DNA from: JAFDZV01 sp966128725
GTDB lineage: Bacteria > Bacteroidota > Ignavibacteria > OLB7
Assembly: GCA_966128725.1 (NCBI GenBank)
Contig: CBHYLN010000009.1
Coordinates: forward strand, 1-60,081
Direction: 5' to 3'
DNA length: 60,081 nt
Position 1 is the stretch's first letter. Every line of letters starts with the position of its first letter. The notes beneath the pieces are model-generated. The model was given only the letters and a program-made list of their open reading frames with translations, had not been told where the DNA came from and did not search any database. This document shows, in pieces, positions 52,997 to 60,081 of the stretch. The translations under genes were made by a program, and so were the position numbers.

Positions 52997-54031
52997 CTAT
53001 ATGTCGGTCATCGGCCGATCCACGCTGAACAGTACATCGTACGTGCCCGATGCGCTCAGTGTTGTGGGCGTCATCTGCGCCAGCGTCAGCATCGGATGTG
53101 TGTGTCCGCAGTCGACGTTGGACACAATCGGATAGTTGCGTGGCCCAACGATCTCCATCGCCAGCGCATCGTAGTCAAACGGGGCGTTCTGTTGGTCGTA
53201 CTTCTCCGGTTTGCCGATGAGCAAGCCCGCGATGCGGTCGAACACGCCCATAAGGTGGAGCTGCCGCAGCGCGCGTTCCTCGGACCACAACGGCGCGGCC
53301 ATGTCCTCGATCAACAACAGCACGCCATCGAGCACGGGGAAATACGGCGTGCCGGCCGCCGTGAGCAACGTGTTCAGGTTGGCCACAACAATCGGCGCCG
53401 ATACGGTGCCAGCGTTCAGCACGTGCCAGCCGGGGTTTGCCTCGTACACCCTCTCACCGGTTTGCCAGTCGTGCGTCCACGCATCGCGGAACTGATTGCT
53501 CCAGCGGGCGGGGATGCGCAGTTCACGCCTGCCGTCGTGATGCGAGCGGGCAGCCATCAGAAAGCTCTCCACGGTTTCCTCCGGCGGCGCCGGATAGTCG
53601 CCGAACGACGGTATCACCGCAGGGCCGTAGAACGTGGAGAGCCCTGCATAGTGGAGGATGGCCATATGCAGCGACGTAACATCGCTGTATCCACAGATGA
53701 TTTTCCGTGCCGCGCGAATGCGCTGAAAATCCAGGAACGGGATCATGCTCGCCGAATTCATCCCGCCAATCGCGGACATCAGCATGTCGACCCGCGGGTC
53801 ATCGATCAATGCCATGAATTCGGCTGCGCGTTCCTGCGGTGTTCCCGAGCGATACCCCTGTTCCGTGGCTTGTGCGGTAAGCGGTCCTTCCACAACGCGG
53901 AATCCCAGCCGTTCCAGTTGCGTGATGCCGAACAGGTACTTCTCGCGGAACCAGATATGGGCGGGTATCGAAGGTGTAAAGACGCCGATTGTGGGTTGTT
54001 CACCTAACCGGCGGGGCCGAAGTAATTGCAT
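52997..54031 (-). CDS. S66 peptidase, LD-carboxypeptidase/MccF-like
   Basis: The 344-residue serine peptidase starts at the ATG at 54031, chosen because GGAGGA lies six bases ahead; an ATG four codons upstream is also in frame. The nucleophile serine sits in SAIGGMNSASMIPFLD, which matches the MccF-type form (GGxNSN) more than classical LdcA. ICGYSDVTSLHMAILHYAG and FYGPAVIPSFG follow, then a LLIEDM glutamate and the DCGHTHPM histidine of the Ser-Glu-His triad. MccF-type enzymes cleave processed microcin C and similar peptidyl-nucleotides, giving immunity; others recycle murein peptides. Cytoplasmic, no signal peptide. Confidence 0.88.
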   Translation of the reverse strand: MQLLRPRRLGEQPTIGVFTPSIPAHIWFREKYLFGITQLERLGFRVVEGPLTAQATEQGYRSGTPQERAAEFMALIDDPRVDMLMSAIGGMNSASMIPFLDFQRIRAARKIICGYSDVTSLHMAILHYAGLSTFYGPAVIPSFGDYPAPPEETVESFLMAARSHHDGRRELRIPARWSNQFRDAWTHDWQTGERVYEANPGWHVLNAGTVSAPIVVANLNTLLTAAGTPYFPVLDGVLLLIEDMAAPLWSEERALRQLHLMGVFDRIAGLLIGKPEKYDQQNAPFDYDALAMEIVGPRNYPIVSNVDCGHTHPMLTLAQMTPTTLSASGTYDVLFSVDRPMTDI

Positions 54032-54384
54032 GAAATCCTCCATCGAACGGCAGTTGGTGCGGCCATGCGTCCAAAGGGTGTGGGTACGTCTGGCGGTTGC
54101 AGGATACAAGCGCGTGGTGTCCGCCGTGTCAATTGCCGGTTGCGCGAAGATACGCCGAACGAAGCGGGCATGTTGTGTTGCTGCGGGGGATGGTGTAGGG
54201 CGATTGCTGATCGTTCTATCAGGGATTTGCTGATCCCGCCCTAGGAGCCTGCACTGAGCGGCCCTGCGGGCCAATGCCGCCGATGATGTCGTTCAACGGC
54301 CTGCTACGGAAGCAGAGGCCCTGTTGGCCTGGTCAACACAGGCCCCGGGCGCGCCCGGGTTCATCGTGGCACTCTGTGCCCGCG
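54032..54384. other. Gap with palindromes after the pirin gene
   Basis: No gene is supported. Minus-strand transcription from the pirins runs into an imperfect hairpin and a palindrome at 54317-54359, described separately. Confidence 0.4.
54317..54359 (-). repeat. Imperfect hairpin plus 16-bp palindrome downstream of the pirin genes
   Basis: CCCGGGCGCGCCCGGG (54344-54359) is a perfect 16-bp palindrome 25 bases past the pirin stop. Next to it GGCC-TGTTG pairs with CAACA-GGCC (54317-54344) with bulges. There is no T run. They may end or protect the pirin transcript. Confidence 0.5.
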
Positions 54385-55338
54385 TTACTCTCCGGCCCGG
54401 CGAATCGGTCGTGGCCCGTCCTCCGGCAACGGTATGAACTCCGTCTCGTCCGGCACGGGCGCAAATCGCCCTTCCTTCCAGTCGAGCTTTGCCTGTTCGA
54501 TGCGCTCGCGCGAACTGGAGACGAAGTTCCACCAGATGTGGCGCGGTGCATCCATCGCCGCGCCGCCCAGCAGCATCACGCGCGCGGGATTGCCCGAGGA
54601 TGCCGTAACCGTGACGGGCTCGCCCGGCTTTATCACCAGAAGCTGCCCTTCGGCGAACGTGCCCGCATCGCGATCCAGCTCCAGCGTGCCCTCCACAATG
54701 TAGATGGCGCGTTCCTCGTGGTTGGTGGGCACAGCCAGCCGTGCGCCCGCGGCAAGCGTTGCGTCGGCGTAGAACATGTCGGAGTATGTGTGCACCGGCG
54801 AACGTTCGCCGAACAGCGTGCCGGCTATCAACCGCACGCGTTTGCCTTCGCCCTCGATCAGTGGCAGGTTGCTTGAATCGTGGTGGGCGAACGACGGCTC
54901 GCTTTCCTCGTCGCGCATCGGAAGCGCCACCCATGTCTGCAAACCGTAGATCCTGCCGCCTTTGCCCACCGATTCCGGCGGCGTCCGCTCCGAGTGCGCG
55001 ATCCCACGTCCGGCGGTCATCCAGTTGACATCCTCCGGTTTGATATGCTGCCGTATGCCCAGGCTGTCGCGATGGAACGCTTCGCCCTCGAACAGATACG
55101 TCACCGTGGCAAGGCCGATGTGTGGATGCGGAGCAACCTGCATCGTGTGGCCCGCGCGGAGCAGCTCCGGGCCCATCTGATCCAGAAAGATGAACGGCCC
55201 CACCATTCGCCGGCGCGACGACGGCAACACGCGGCGCACCGTAAAGCCCGCCGCAATCTCGCTGGTGCGGGGAAGGATCACCGTCTGGAGCGCGGACGCG
55301 CCTTCGGTGTTGTCAATCGGACCACTGCTCGCGTTCAT
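54385..55338 (-). CDS. Pirin family bicupin
   Basis: The 317-residue protein starts at 55338 (MNASSGPIDNTEGASALQTV). The metal site is intact: HPHIGLATVTYLFEGEAFHR and GRGIAHSERTPPE supply three His and one Glu. Pirins bind iron; several have quercetin 2,3-dioxygenase activity or act as redox-dependent regulators. A second pirin lies 32 bases upstream on the same strand, so the two probably form an operon. Pairwise similarity between the two is low outside the cupin core, so they are not a recent duplication. Confidence 0.92.
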   Translation of the reverse strand: MNASSGPIDNTEGASALQTVILPRTSEIAAGFTVRRVLPSSRRRMVGPFIFLDQMGPELLRAGHTMQVAPHPHIGLATVTYLFEGEAFHRDSLGIRQHIKPEDVNWMTAGRGIAHSERTPPESVGKGGRIYGLQTWVALPMRDEESEPSFAHHDSSNLPLIEGEGKRVRLIAGTLFGERSPVHTYSDMFYADATLAAGARLAVPTNHEERAIYIVEGTLELDRDAGTFAEGQLLVIKPGEPVTVTASSGNPARVMLLGGAAMDAPRHIWWNFVSSSRERIEQAKLDWKEGRFAPVPDETEFIPLPEDGPRPIRRAGE

Positions 55339-55370
55339 TGTCTGTCCTGAAAGTTCAAAGGCACGAGATG

Positions 55371-56390
55371 TCAGGCCGGGCGCTCGATGTGGCCGTCCGG
55401 ATGGCGTGCGAAACGACCCTCCTCGCGTGGATGCACCGGCGCGTCGCTGGGCCACGGCCAGCCGCCGAACTGCGTACGCCGGTAGTCATCGAACGCCTGC
55501 TGAATCTCCGCCTGCGTGTTCATCACAAACGGACCGTACTGCGCAACCGGTTCCCCGATCGGCCGGCCCTGCAACAGCAGCAGCTTGCTCTCGGTGGCGC
55601 CGTTGACAAGCTCCACTTCGGTATCGGGTTGCAGTTGTGCCCCACGATACGGTGGTATCGGCTGGGCGCCGGCATGCAACTCCGAGCCCGAGTAGAAATA
55701 CAGCATCCGATTGCTTCCCGCCGTGGCTGCCGGCAGCGTCCACCGTGCGCCCGGCTCCATCGAAATTGTCCAGATCGCCAGGTCCGACTCCGGCCGCGAT
55801 GCCCACGATTCCGGTGGCGGGGCCAATGCGGCCGTCTCTTTGATGCGGCCCGCGATTATCGTGATCTCGGTTGCGCGGCCGTCGGCGTCGCGTGCAACGT
55901 GGCGGGGGATGTCGGTATCCCAGAACATCGCGAAATGCGGCGTGGCCATCTTGCCGGCGCTGGGCAGATTCAACCAGATCTGGAACAGCTCCAGCGTGTT
56001 GGGTCCGTTGCGATCGATCAACGGGAACATCTCGGCATGATTGATGCCGTTGCCGGCCGTAAGCCATTGCACATCGCCGTTGCCGTAGCGCGCGGCCGCG
56101 CCTTTGGAATCGGTATGGTCGATCAATCCACGGCGCACAATCGTCACCGTCTCAAACCCCCGGTGCGGGTGTTGCGGAAATCCCGGCACCTCCTCTCCAT
56201 GATACATCCTCCATCCGTCCTTGCCCGCGAAGTCCTGTCCCAGCGCACGCCCTGCAAGCGATGCGGCCGGCCCCATGGCGTCGTTGCCGGCGGGGTAGGC
56301 GTCCAGATGATGCACACAGAAGAGAAACGGATCCAGCGTCTTCCACGGGAATCCAAGTTCGTGGATACCGATAACCGGGTTCTGGCTCAT
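55371..56390 (-). CDS. Pirin family bicupin (second type)
   Basis: The 339-residue protein starts at 56390 with GGAGCG six bases upstream. Metal ligands are in HPHRGFETVTIVRRGLIDHT and GNGINHAEMFPL. Extra features are an N-terminal HELGFPWKTLDPFLFCVHHL segment and an AIWTISMEPGARWTLPA strand typical of a separate pirin branch. The role is likely redox-linked like its neighbour, but substrate is unknown. It heads the two-gene unit with the pirin at 54385. Confidence 0.9.
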   Translation of the reverse strand: MSQNPVIGIHELGFPWKTLDPFLFCVHHLDAYPAGNDAMGPAASLAGRALGQDFAGKDGWRMYHGEEVPGFPQHPHRGFETVTIVRRGLIDHTDSKGAAARYGNGDVQWLTAGNGINHAEMFPLIDRNGPNTLELFQIWLNLPSAGKMATPHFAMFWDTDIPRHVARDADGRATEITIIAGRIKETAALAPPPESWASRPESDLAIWTISMEPGARWTLPAATAGSNRMLYFYSGSELHAGAQPIPPYRGAQLQPDTEVELVNGATESKLLLLQGRPIGEPVAQYGPFVMNTQAEIQQAFDDYRRTQFGGWPWPSDAPVHPREEGRFARHPDGHIERPA

Positions 56391-56571
56391 GAAGCGCTCC
56401 AAAGTTGTTCCAACAACTATAATTCCAACTGCTGACGTCCGCAATATCGGTCTAGTGTATCCGGCATTCCGCAATCGATTGCATGCTATCATGCCTTGTA
56501 CTGATATTGTTCGCTCGGCGCTGCACGGAGTAAACCTTCACCGTTCCATAGAGAGAGGGAGCAATACCATC

Positions 56572-56865
56572 ATGAACGCCATGCTGACAATCGACGAAGT
56601 TCTCACGAATTATCCGGATCAGTGGATTCTGCTGAGCGATCTGGAATCGCCGGACAATCTGAGCGTTTCCCGGGGAAGCGTCGTGGGGCATCATGCCGAC
56701 CGCGCCGTTGTGGAATCACTCGCCATCGAGCTGCGCCTTCCGCGCTGCGTTATCGTGTGCGCCAAGTTGAAGGACGGGCGGCCGGCGATCAAGCGCGACT
56801 ATGCGGTTTCGCCGATTACGTCGCATGAGGAGATCGAGGCGGAGCACGCGAAGGCCCGCCAATAA
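56572..56865 (+). CDS. Hypothetical protein, 97 residues
   Basis: The ATG at 56572 follows GAGAGAGGGAG and starts MNAMLTIDEVLTNYPDQWIL. The soluble product contains WILLSD, a RGSVVGHHADR loop and a final acidic/basic helix (EEIEAEHAKARQ). It resembles small bacterial proteins of unknown function with an opening (Y/F)-P-(D/N)-x-W-(I/V) motif. It is divergent from the pirin operon. The frame is open further upstream, but the ribosome site decides this start. Confidence 0.65.
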   Translation: MNAMLTIDEVLTNYPDQWILLSDLESPDNLSVSRGSVVGHHADRAVVESLAIELRLPRCVIVCAKLKDGRPAIKRDYAVSPITSHEEIEAEHAKARQ

Positions 56866-57062
56866 TGGTGTTCCGGCAGCGCAGACCATAGCCGTCGGTA
56901 GCGTTGATGAACGCGCCGCCATGCAGCGCGCTCCCCAGTTCGCCGAGGGCTCAACGTTGATACCGCGCATGCCATGATCTGTATCAATGTTCGCCGTTCT
57001 TCAGTTCCGGAAGTTGCTGTGGGGATATGTAGTGGTCGGGTATAACAACTTCAAGGGAGATA

Positions 57063-57821
57063 ATGATGAACATTATTGGGCGCAGCATCGTTGCAATGTT
57101 GTCCGTTGCGATACTGGTTATTGGCGGATGCAATGAAACGGCCACCGGGCCGAATGATCTTGGCGGCGACACCAATCTGGAATTGACGGCGGTGGGGAAT
57201 GTCTTTGCTACCTCGCTGACAACTGACACGTACAACCCGGCGTTCGACCGTCTGCACGATAGCGTGGTGATCACGGGCAACGCCAACGGCATCGTGACCA
57301 CGCACGTTCAGCTTGCGTTCGATTCGCTCTTCGTGGCCGGTCTGGATTCGTCACTGGGCACGTCGGCGTTCCCGCAGAGCGTGAAGCTTGCGATTCTGGA
57401 CACGTACCTGAAGCGTTACGGCGCCACGATCGACAGCACCAACAAGCAGGCGATGAAGGTGGTGTTCGATCTGAAGATGAAGGTCACCTCCGAGGGGATT
57501 CAGGAGTTCGTTCACAGCCAGGGCGACGTCGGGCGTCCGTTTACGATCGTGAAGTACGGCGCGGCCGTGGGCGACAAGTACGAGTTCACAACCAGCGATG
57601 GTGTGAAGATTACACGCACGGTGGCGTATCGCTCCACCACCGACGATTACCCCGTTGGCCTGTGGATGCTGAAAGTGATACGCGTGGAGCAAACGTCCGA
57701 CGATCCGCTGCTGGAGAAAGTGACCTATTATGCCAACCACAAGTTCGGGTTGGTGGGGATCGTGGCTCGTACCAAGACGGGCAAGGAACTCAAGATCGGC
57801 ATCATCCCTCCGACGTTGTAG
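57063..57821 (+). CDS. Lipoprotein of unknown function
   Basis: The 252-residue product starts with two ATGs (57063, 57066), the second better spaced from GGGAGA. The signal ends in a lipobox (LVIGGC, lipidated cysteine at about residue 23). The mature part is Thr/Asp-rich and soluble, with a predicted beta-rich C-terminal half (VGDKYEFTTSDGVKITRTVA, YYANHKFGLVGIVARTKTGK). I do not recognise a family. It is followed by a strong terminator. It probably sits in the periplasmic leaflet or on the outer membrane. Confidence 0.75.
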   Translation: MMNIIGRSIVAMLSVAILVIGGCNETATGPNDLGGDTNLELTAVGNVFATSLTTDTYNPAFDRLHDSVVITGNANGIVTTHVQLAFDSLFVAGLDSSLGTSAFPQSVKLAILDTYLKRYGATIDSTNKQAMKVVFDLKMKVTSEGIQEFVHSQGDVGRPFTIVKYGAAVGDKYEFTTSDGVKITRTVAYRSTTDDYPVGLWMLKVIRVEQTSDDPLLEKVTYYANHKFGLVGIVARTKTGKELKIGIIPPTL

Positions 57822-57875
57822 TTCCGGCGCGTCCATCCCGTCGTGGTTGGTATCAGCCGATCCCGTATACATGTC

Positions 57876-57902
57876 AAAGGCGAGCACAACGTGCTCGCCT
57901 TT
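57876..57902. terminator. Terminator after the lipoprotein gene
   Basis: A perfect 12-bp stem (AAAGGCGAGCAC / GTGCTCGCCTTT) with a 3-base loop. The symmetric A/T ends could serve both this gene and the convergent cysteine-rich gene ending at 57947. Confidence 0.9.
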
Positions 57903-57946
57903 GCTGTGTCAGTGGCGTTCGCTCCGATGGAACAGTGCCGTGCGGA

Positions 57947-58396
57947 TTACGGGCACGGTTGCCCAAGGCACAACGCAACGCGCTGTATCTCGATATGCGG
58001 GCACTTCTCGTCGGGCGATTGCACGCGGCACGCACGCACGCAGCACACCGCGCCAACTTGAAGCGACGGCGTGCATTCGCGGTCGACGGTGGGATCGAAC
58101 AGCGGCCAGCACCCGCCGTCGCAAAGCTGAATACATGCGTCCTGCCAATCGCCGCATGGTATGCTCAGCGAGCCGCCCGGCTTCACCGCCACGCAGGTGG
58201 TGTATCCCGATGGCGAAACTCGGTAGCAGATCGTGACCGCGCACGCCACGTCCTTGTTGACGTCGACGCGGGTTGTGGGGCATACACAGGGCAGGCCCTG
58301 CGCCTGAAGGCTGGTGGCCGATGTGGCAAGCAGGCTGCCGACTATCACCATCGATACCACCGCGATGCGAATCAGAATACGATTGAAGCGTGTCAT
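57947..58396 (-). CDS. Secreted cysteine-rich protein, paralogue 1
   Basis: The 149-residue product starts at the ATG at 58396, six bases after GGAG. A signal peptide (IRIAVVSMVIVGSLLATSAT, cleavage near LQAQ) leads to a mature domain of about 115 residues with some 15 cysteines. The pattern VDVNKDVACAVTICYR, then CDGGCWPLF and GAVCCVRACRVQS is shared with the gene at 58485 (VDPNLACGIELCE; CHGVLHCLP; TGCCVDICMES). Even numbers and spacing suggest disulphides in the periplasm or outside. No T9SS domain. Function unknown. Confidence 0.8.
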   Translation of the reverse strand: MTRFNRILIRIAVVSMVIVGSLLATSATSLQAQGLPCVCPTTRVDVNKDVACAVTICYRVSPSGYTTCVAVKPGGSLSIPCGDWQDACIQLCDGGCWPLFDPTVDRECTPSLQVGAVCCVRACRVQSPDEKCPHIEIQRVALCLGQPCP

Positions 58397-58484
58397 GATC
58401 ATCTCCGTTTGTGTGGTGTGCTCGCCTGTGCCAGCCGATTGCAGTGCAACCGCCGGAACAGCGCGAACACGTTGTATTGCGATG

Positions 58485-58907
58485 TCAACAGCCGGCGCAG
58501 ACCGATGGCCGCACCCTCAGGATCAGGCACTCGGCCGCCGAGGACTCCATGCAGATGTCCACGCAGCATCCGGTTCGCGCGCAGACACATCGGAGGCACG
58601 TGCCCGGCTTCGGCAGGCAATGAAGCACGCCGTGGCAGTCGCGAATCCTGAAGCGGTTCAGCCGTGCGCAATCCACAGTGTGATCGCCCGGGCCGAAGGT
58701 GATGCAGGGGACCACGTTGGTTTCGCACAGCTCGATGCCGCAGGCAAGGTTGGGATCCACCGAGATGGTGGCGCTGCCGCATGCGCAGGGCGCCGGCGGG
58801 CACAGTGTTGGCTGAGCAGTGACCGTCGAGACACTGGCCAGCAAGGCCAGCAGTACGCCGGCGGCTGCCAGGCCGATGAAATTGGAGCGGATGGTTTTAG
58901 TGGTCAT
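58485..58907 (-). CDS. Secreted cysteine-rich protein, paralogue 2
   Basis: The 140-residue product starts at the ATG at 58907, eight bases after GGGAGGA. The signal peptide (GLAAAGVLLALLASVSTVTA|QP) is clear. The mature part has about 18 cysteines in the same order as the gene at 57947, which lies 88 bases downstream on the same strand. The two form a tandem pair that probably arose by an old duplication. A more distant relation to the protein at 28266 is possible (CC pair, C-x3-C). Function unknown. Confidence 0.8.
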   Translation of the reverse strand: MTTKTIRSNFIGLAAAGVLLALLASVSTVTAQPTLCPPAPCACGSATISVDPNLACGIELCETNVVPCITFGPGDHTVDCARLNRFRIRDCHGVLHCLPKPGTCLRCVCARTGCCVDICMESSAAECLILRVRPSVCAGC

Positions 58908-59362
58908 TGCGGAATCCTCCCGTAGCATGATGAGAATGGTGCGCCGACATGCGCTGCCGTGCCGGCACGATGAGTGTTGCGTGGGGGGGATGTGGGGGCG
59001 CGGACGTTGACAACGCAACATCGCCAGAAGCGGAATGCATTGGAAGTACATGATTGTGTACCGTGGCTGGTATGGTGGGATCGGTGGTGCGGCGAAGCCC
59101 TGCGTTGCGCGCAGGCTTCGGTGTGCAGTGCATGGCATGCGGCATAACTGGCGGCACAGTGATACGGTACCCGTTACTCCGCGCGTGCGATATGGGTCAG
59201 TGTACTAAGAGGCCGATGCAATACATCCTGATGATGTGATGCCGCGAAGGCCAGGCACCGAGCAATCAATACCAAGGGGACGCTTACTGATTCGTTGCCA
59301 ACGTTCTACAACGCCGCGTTCGACGCGGGCCTTATGAACTTCGTCCCATGAAGAGGTGATGT
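58908..59362. other. Divergent intergenic region
   Basis: About 455 bases separate the cysteine-rich pair (minus) and the last lipoprotein (plus). No gene is supported; promoters for both directions are expected but not recognised. Confidence 0.45.
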
Positions 59363-60081
59363 ATGATGACGCAAACGTGGAAGCTCGGTGTGATGGCGCT
59401 TTTCGCCGCCACGATAGTTGTCGGTTGCTCCGATTCGATTGTTGACACAGCGAACTCGGATGCCGCGGCGAAGTACGATGCGTACGACGCAACGGTGCTC
59501 AACGAGACATTGATGGCCACGTACGGTGAGGTGCCGAGCAATGAACAGGAGCTGATGGATTCAACCAGAACCGACAGCACGATGTGCTCCGGTGATTCCC
59601 TGCGTGGCGGGGAAGCCGGCGGTCGGGGGCATGGCAGGCACGGAGGCCATCGTGGTGGGCGCGAGCACGGTCGTGATGGCAATATCGGGAACATCGCACC
59701 GCTCGGGATCAGGAACTATCGCACGGCAGCCGCGCAGCTCGGCCTGAGTGCAACGCAGGATTCGTTGTTCCGTGGATATCTCGCCGACCTGCGCACCTGC
59801 GCCGAAGGCGCGGCCACGGCCTATCGCACGGCGCGCGAAGCAGCGTTCGCGCCGTACAAGACAACCATCGATTCCATTCGGGCGGCGGTGAAGGCCGGAA
59901 CGATGACGCGTGAGGAAGCGAAGGCCCAGCTCGACTCGATCCGCACCGCGTTTGAAGCGGTGGTAGCGCCGCTCAACGAACAACTTCGTACCGAAGTTGC
60001 CGCCTGCCGCGCAACGTTCGAGGCTGCTGTTGAGGCCATGTTGACCGCGGAGCAGCTCCAGCTTTGGCTGACGCTGAAATG
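59363..60081 (+). CDS. Lipoprotein with His/Gly-rich segment and helical domain (runs to window edge)
   Basis: The frame opens at ATG 59363 (second ATG 59366) after GAAGAGG and is still open at the last base; the final two bases are TG, so the stop may be the next base. The signal MALFAATIVVGC ends in a lipobox (cysteine at about residue 22). A short acidic region is followed by a Gly/His/Arg-rich stretch (GGRGHGRHGGHRGGREHGRD, about residues 86-105) that could bind metal. The rest is two to three long helices (QLGLSATQDSLFRGYLADLR, later REEAKAQLDSIRTAFEAVV). The layout recalls Spy/CpxP-like or LTXXQ-type stress proteins, but the signature motif is not clear. Confidence 0.8.
   Translation, partial: MMTQTWKLGVMALFAATIVVGCSDSIVDTANSDAAAKYDAYDATVLNETLMATYGEVPSNEQELMDSTRTDSTMCSGDSLRGGEAGGRGHGRHGGHRGGREHGRDGNIGNIAPLGIRNYRTAAAQLGLSATQDSLFRGYLADLRTCAEGAATAYRTAREAAFAPYKTTIDSIRAAVKAGTMTREEAKAQLDSIRTAFEAVVAPLNEQLRTEVAACRATFEAAVEAMLTAEQLQLWLTLK

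Overview
The window reads as chromosome of a free-living, GC-rich Gram-negative bacterium of the Bacteroidota/Chlorobiota/Kapaibacteriota group, with Kapaibacteria my best guess. The evidence is three proteins with C-terminal type IX secretion (T9SS) sorting domains, OmpA/PD40 and OmpA/thrombospondin-type-3 outer-membrane proteins, a giant DUF7948/SBBP/Ig-repeat surface protein, and two possible TTTG-N19-TAnnTT promoters. I saw no tRNA, rRNA, CRISPR array, transposase or prophage gene. Taxonomy is inference from family content only.

Layout. 1-3.1 kb is an accessory patch of small genes in two duplicated families arranged A-B-B'-A', with a 72-bp direct repeat at the ends of the two A copies. 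3.5-13.1 kb holds a 1944-residue secreted surface protein, an RNA-rich gene-free gap, a secreted repeat protein and a membrane-anchored metallophosphoesterase. 13.2-26.2 kb is mostly minus strand: NADP isocitrate dehydrogenase, an MFS transporter, a T9SS-exported subtilase, ArfB, an ECF sigma/anti-sigma pair, a malic enzyme-phosphotransacetylase fusion and an OmpA/PD40 protein. 26.9-29.6 kb is a compact module: a regulator with two different helix-turn-helix domains followed by two secreted-protein genes, each preceded by the same ACTACAC-N4-GTGTAGT palindrome.

30.5-42.3 kb carries an aminotransferase, an OmpA/TSP3 protein, a solitary N6-adenine DNA methyltransferase and recombination/repair genes (recQ, recJ) plus yebC. 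42.5-45.8 kb is a second ECF sigma unit whose partner looks like an anti-sigma factor fused through a long linker to an outer-membrane beta-barrel-like domain. 46.2-51.7 kb has a DUF3160 protein and a membrane pyrophosphatase. 52-56.9 kb holds small-molecule and stress genes (VOC protein, HxlR regulator, MccF-like peptidase, two pirins). 57-60 kb holds lipoproteins and a pair of cysteine-rich secreted paralogues; the last gene runs to the window edge.

How it fits together. Much of the window serves the cell envelope: surface proteins exported by T9SS, OmpA-type anchors, and two sigma/anti-sigma switches that may report envelope state. Core metabolism (icd, maeB-pta, hppA) and recombination (recQ, recJ) are interspersed. 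The best candidates for undescribed biology are the dual-HTH regulator with its two palindromic sites and the anti-sigma/beta-barrel fusion, followed by the A-B-B'-A' array and the folded RNA candidate at 9.86-10.0 kb.
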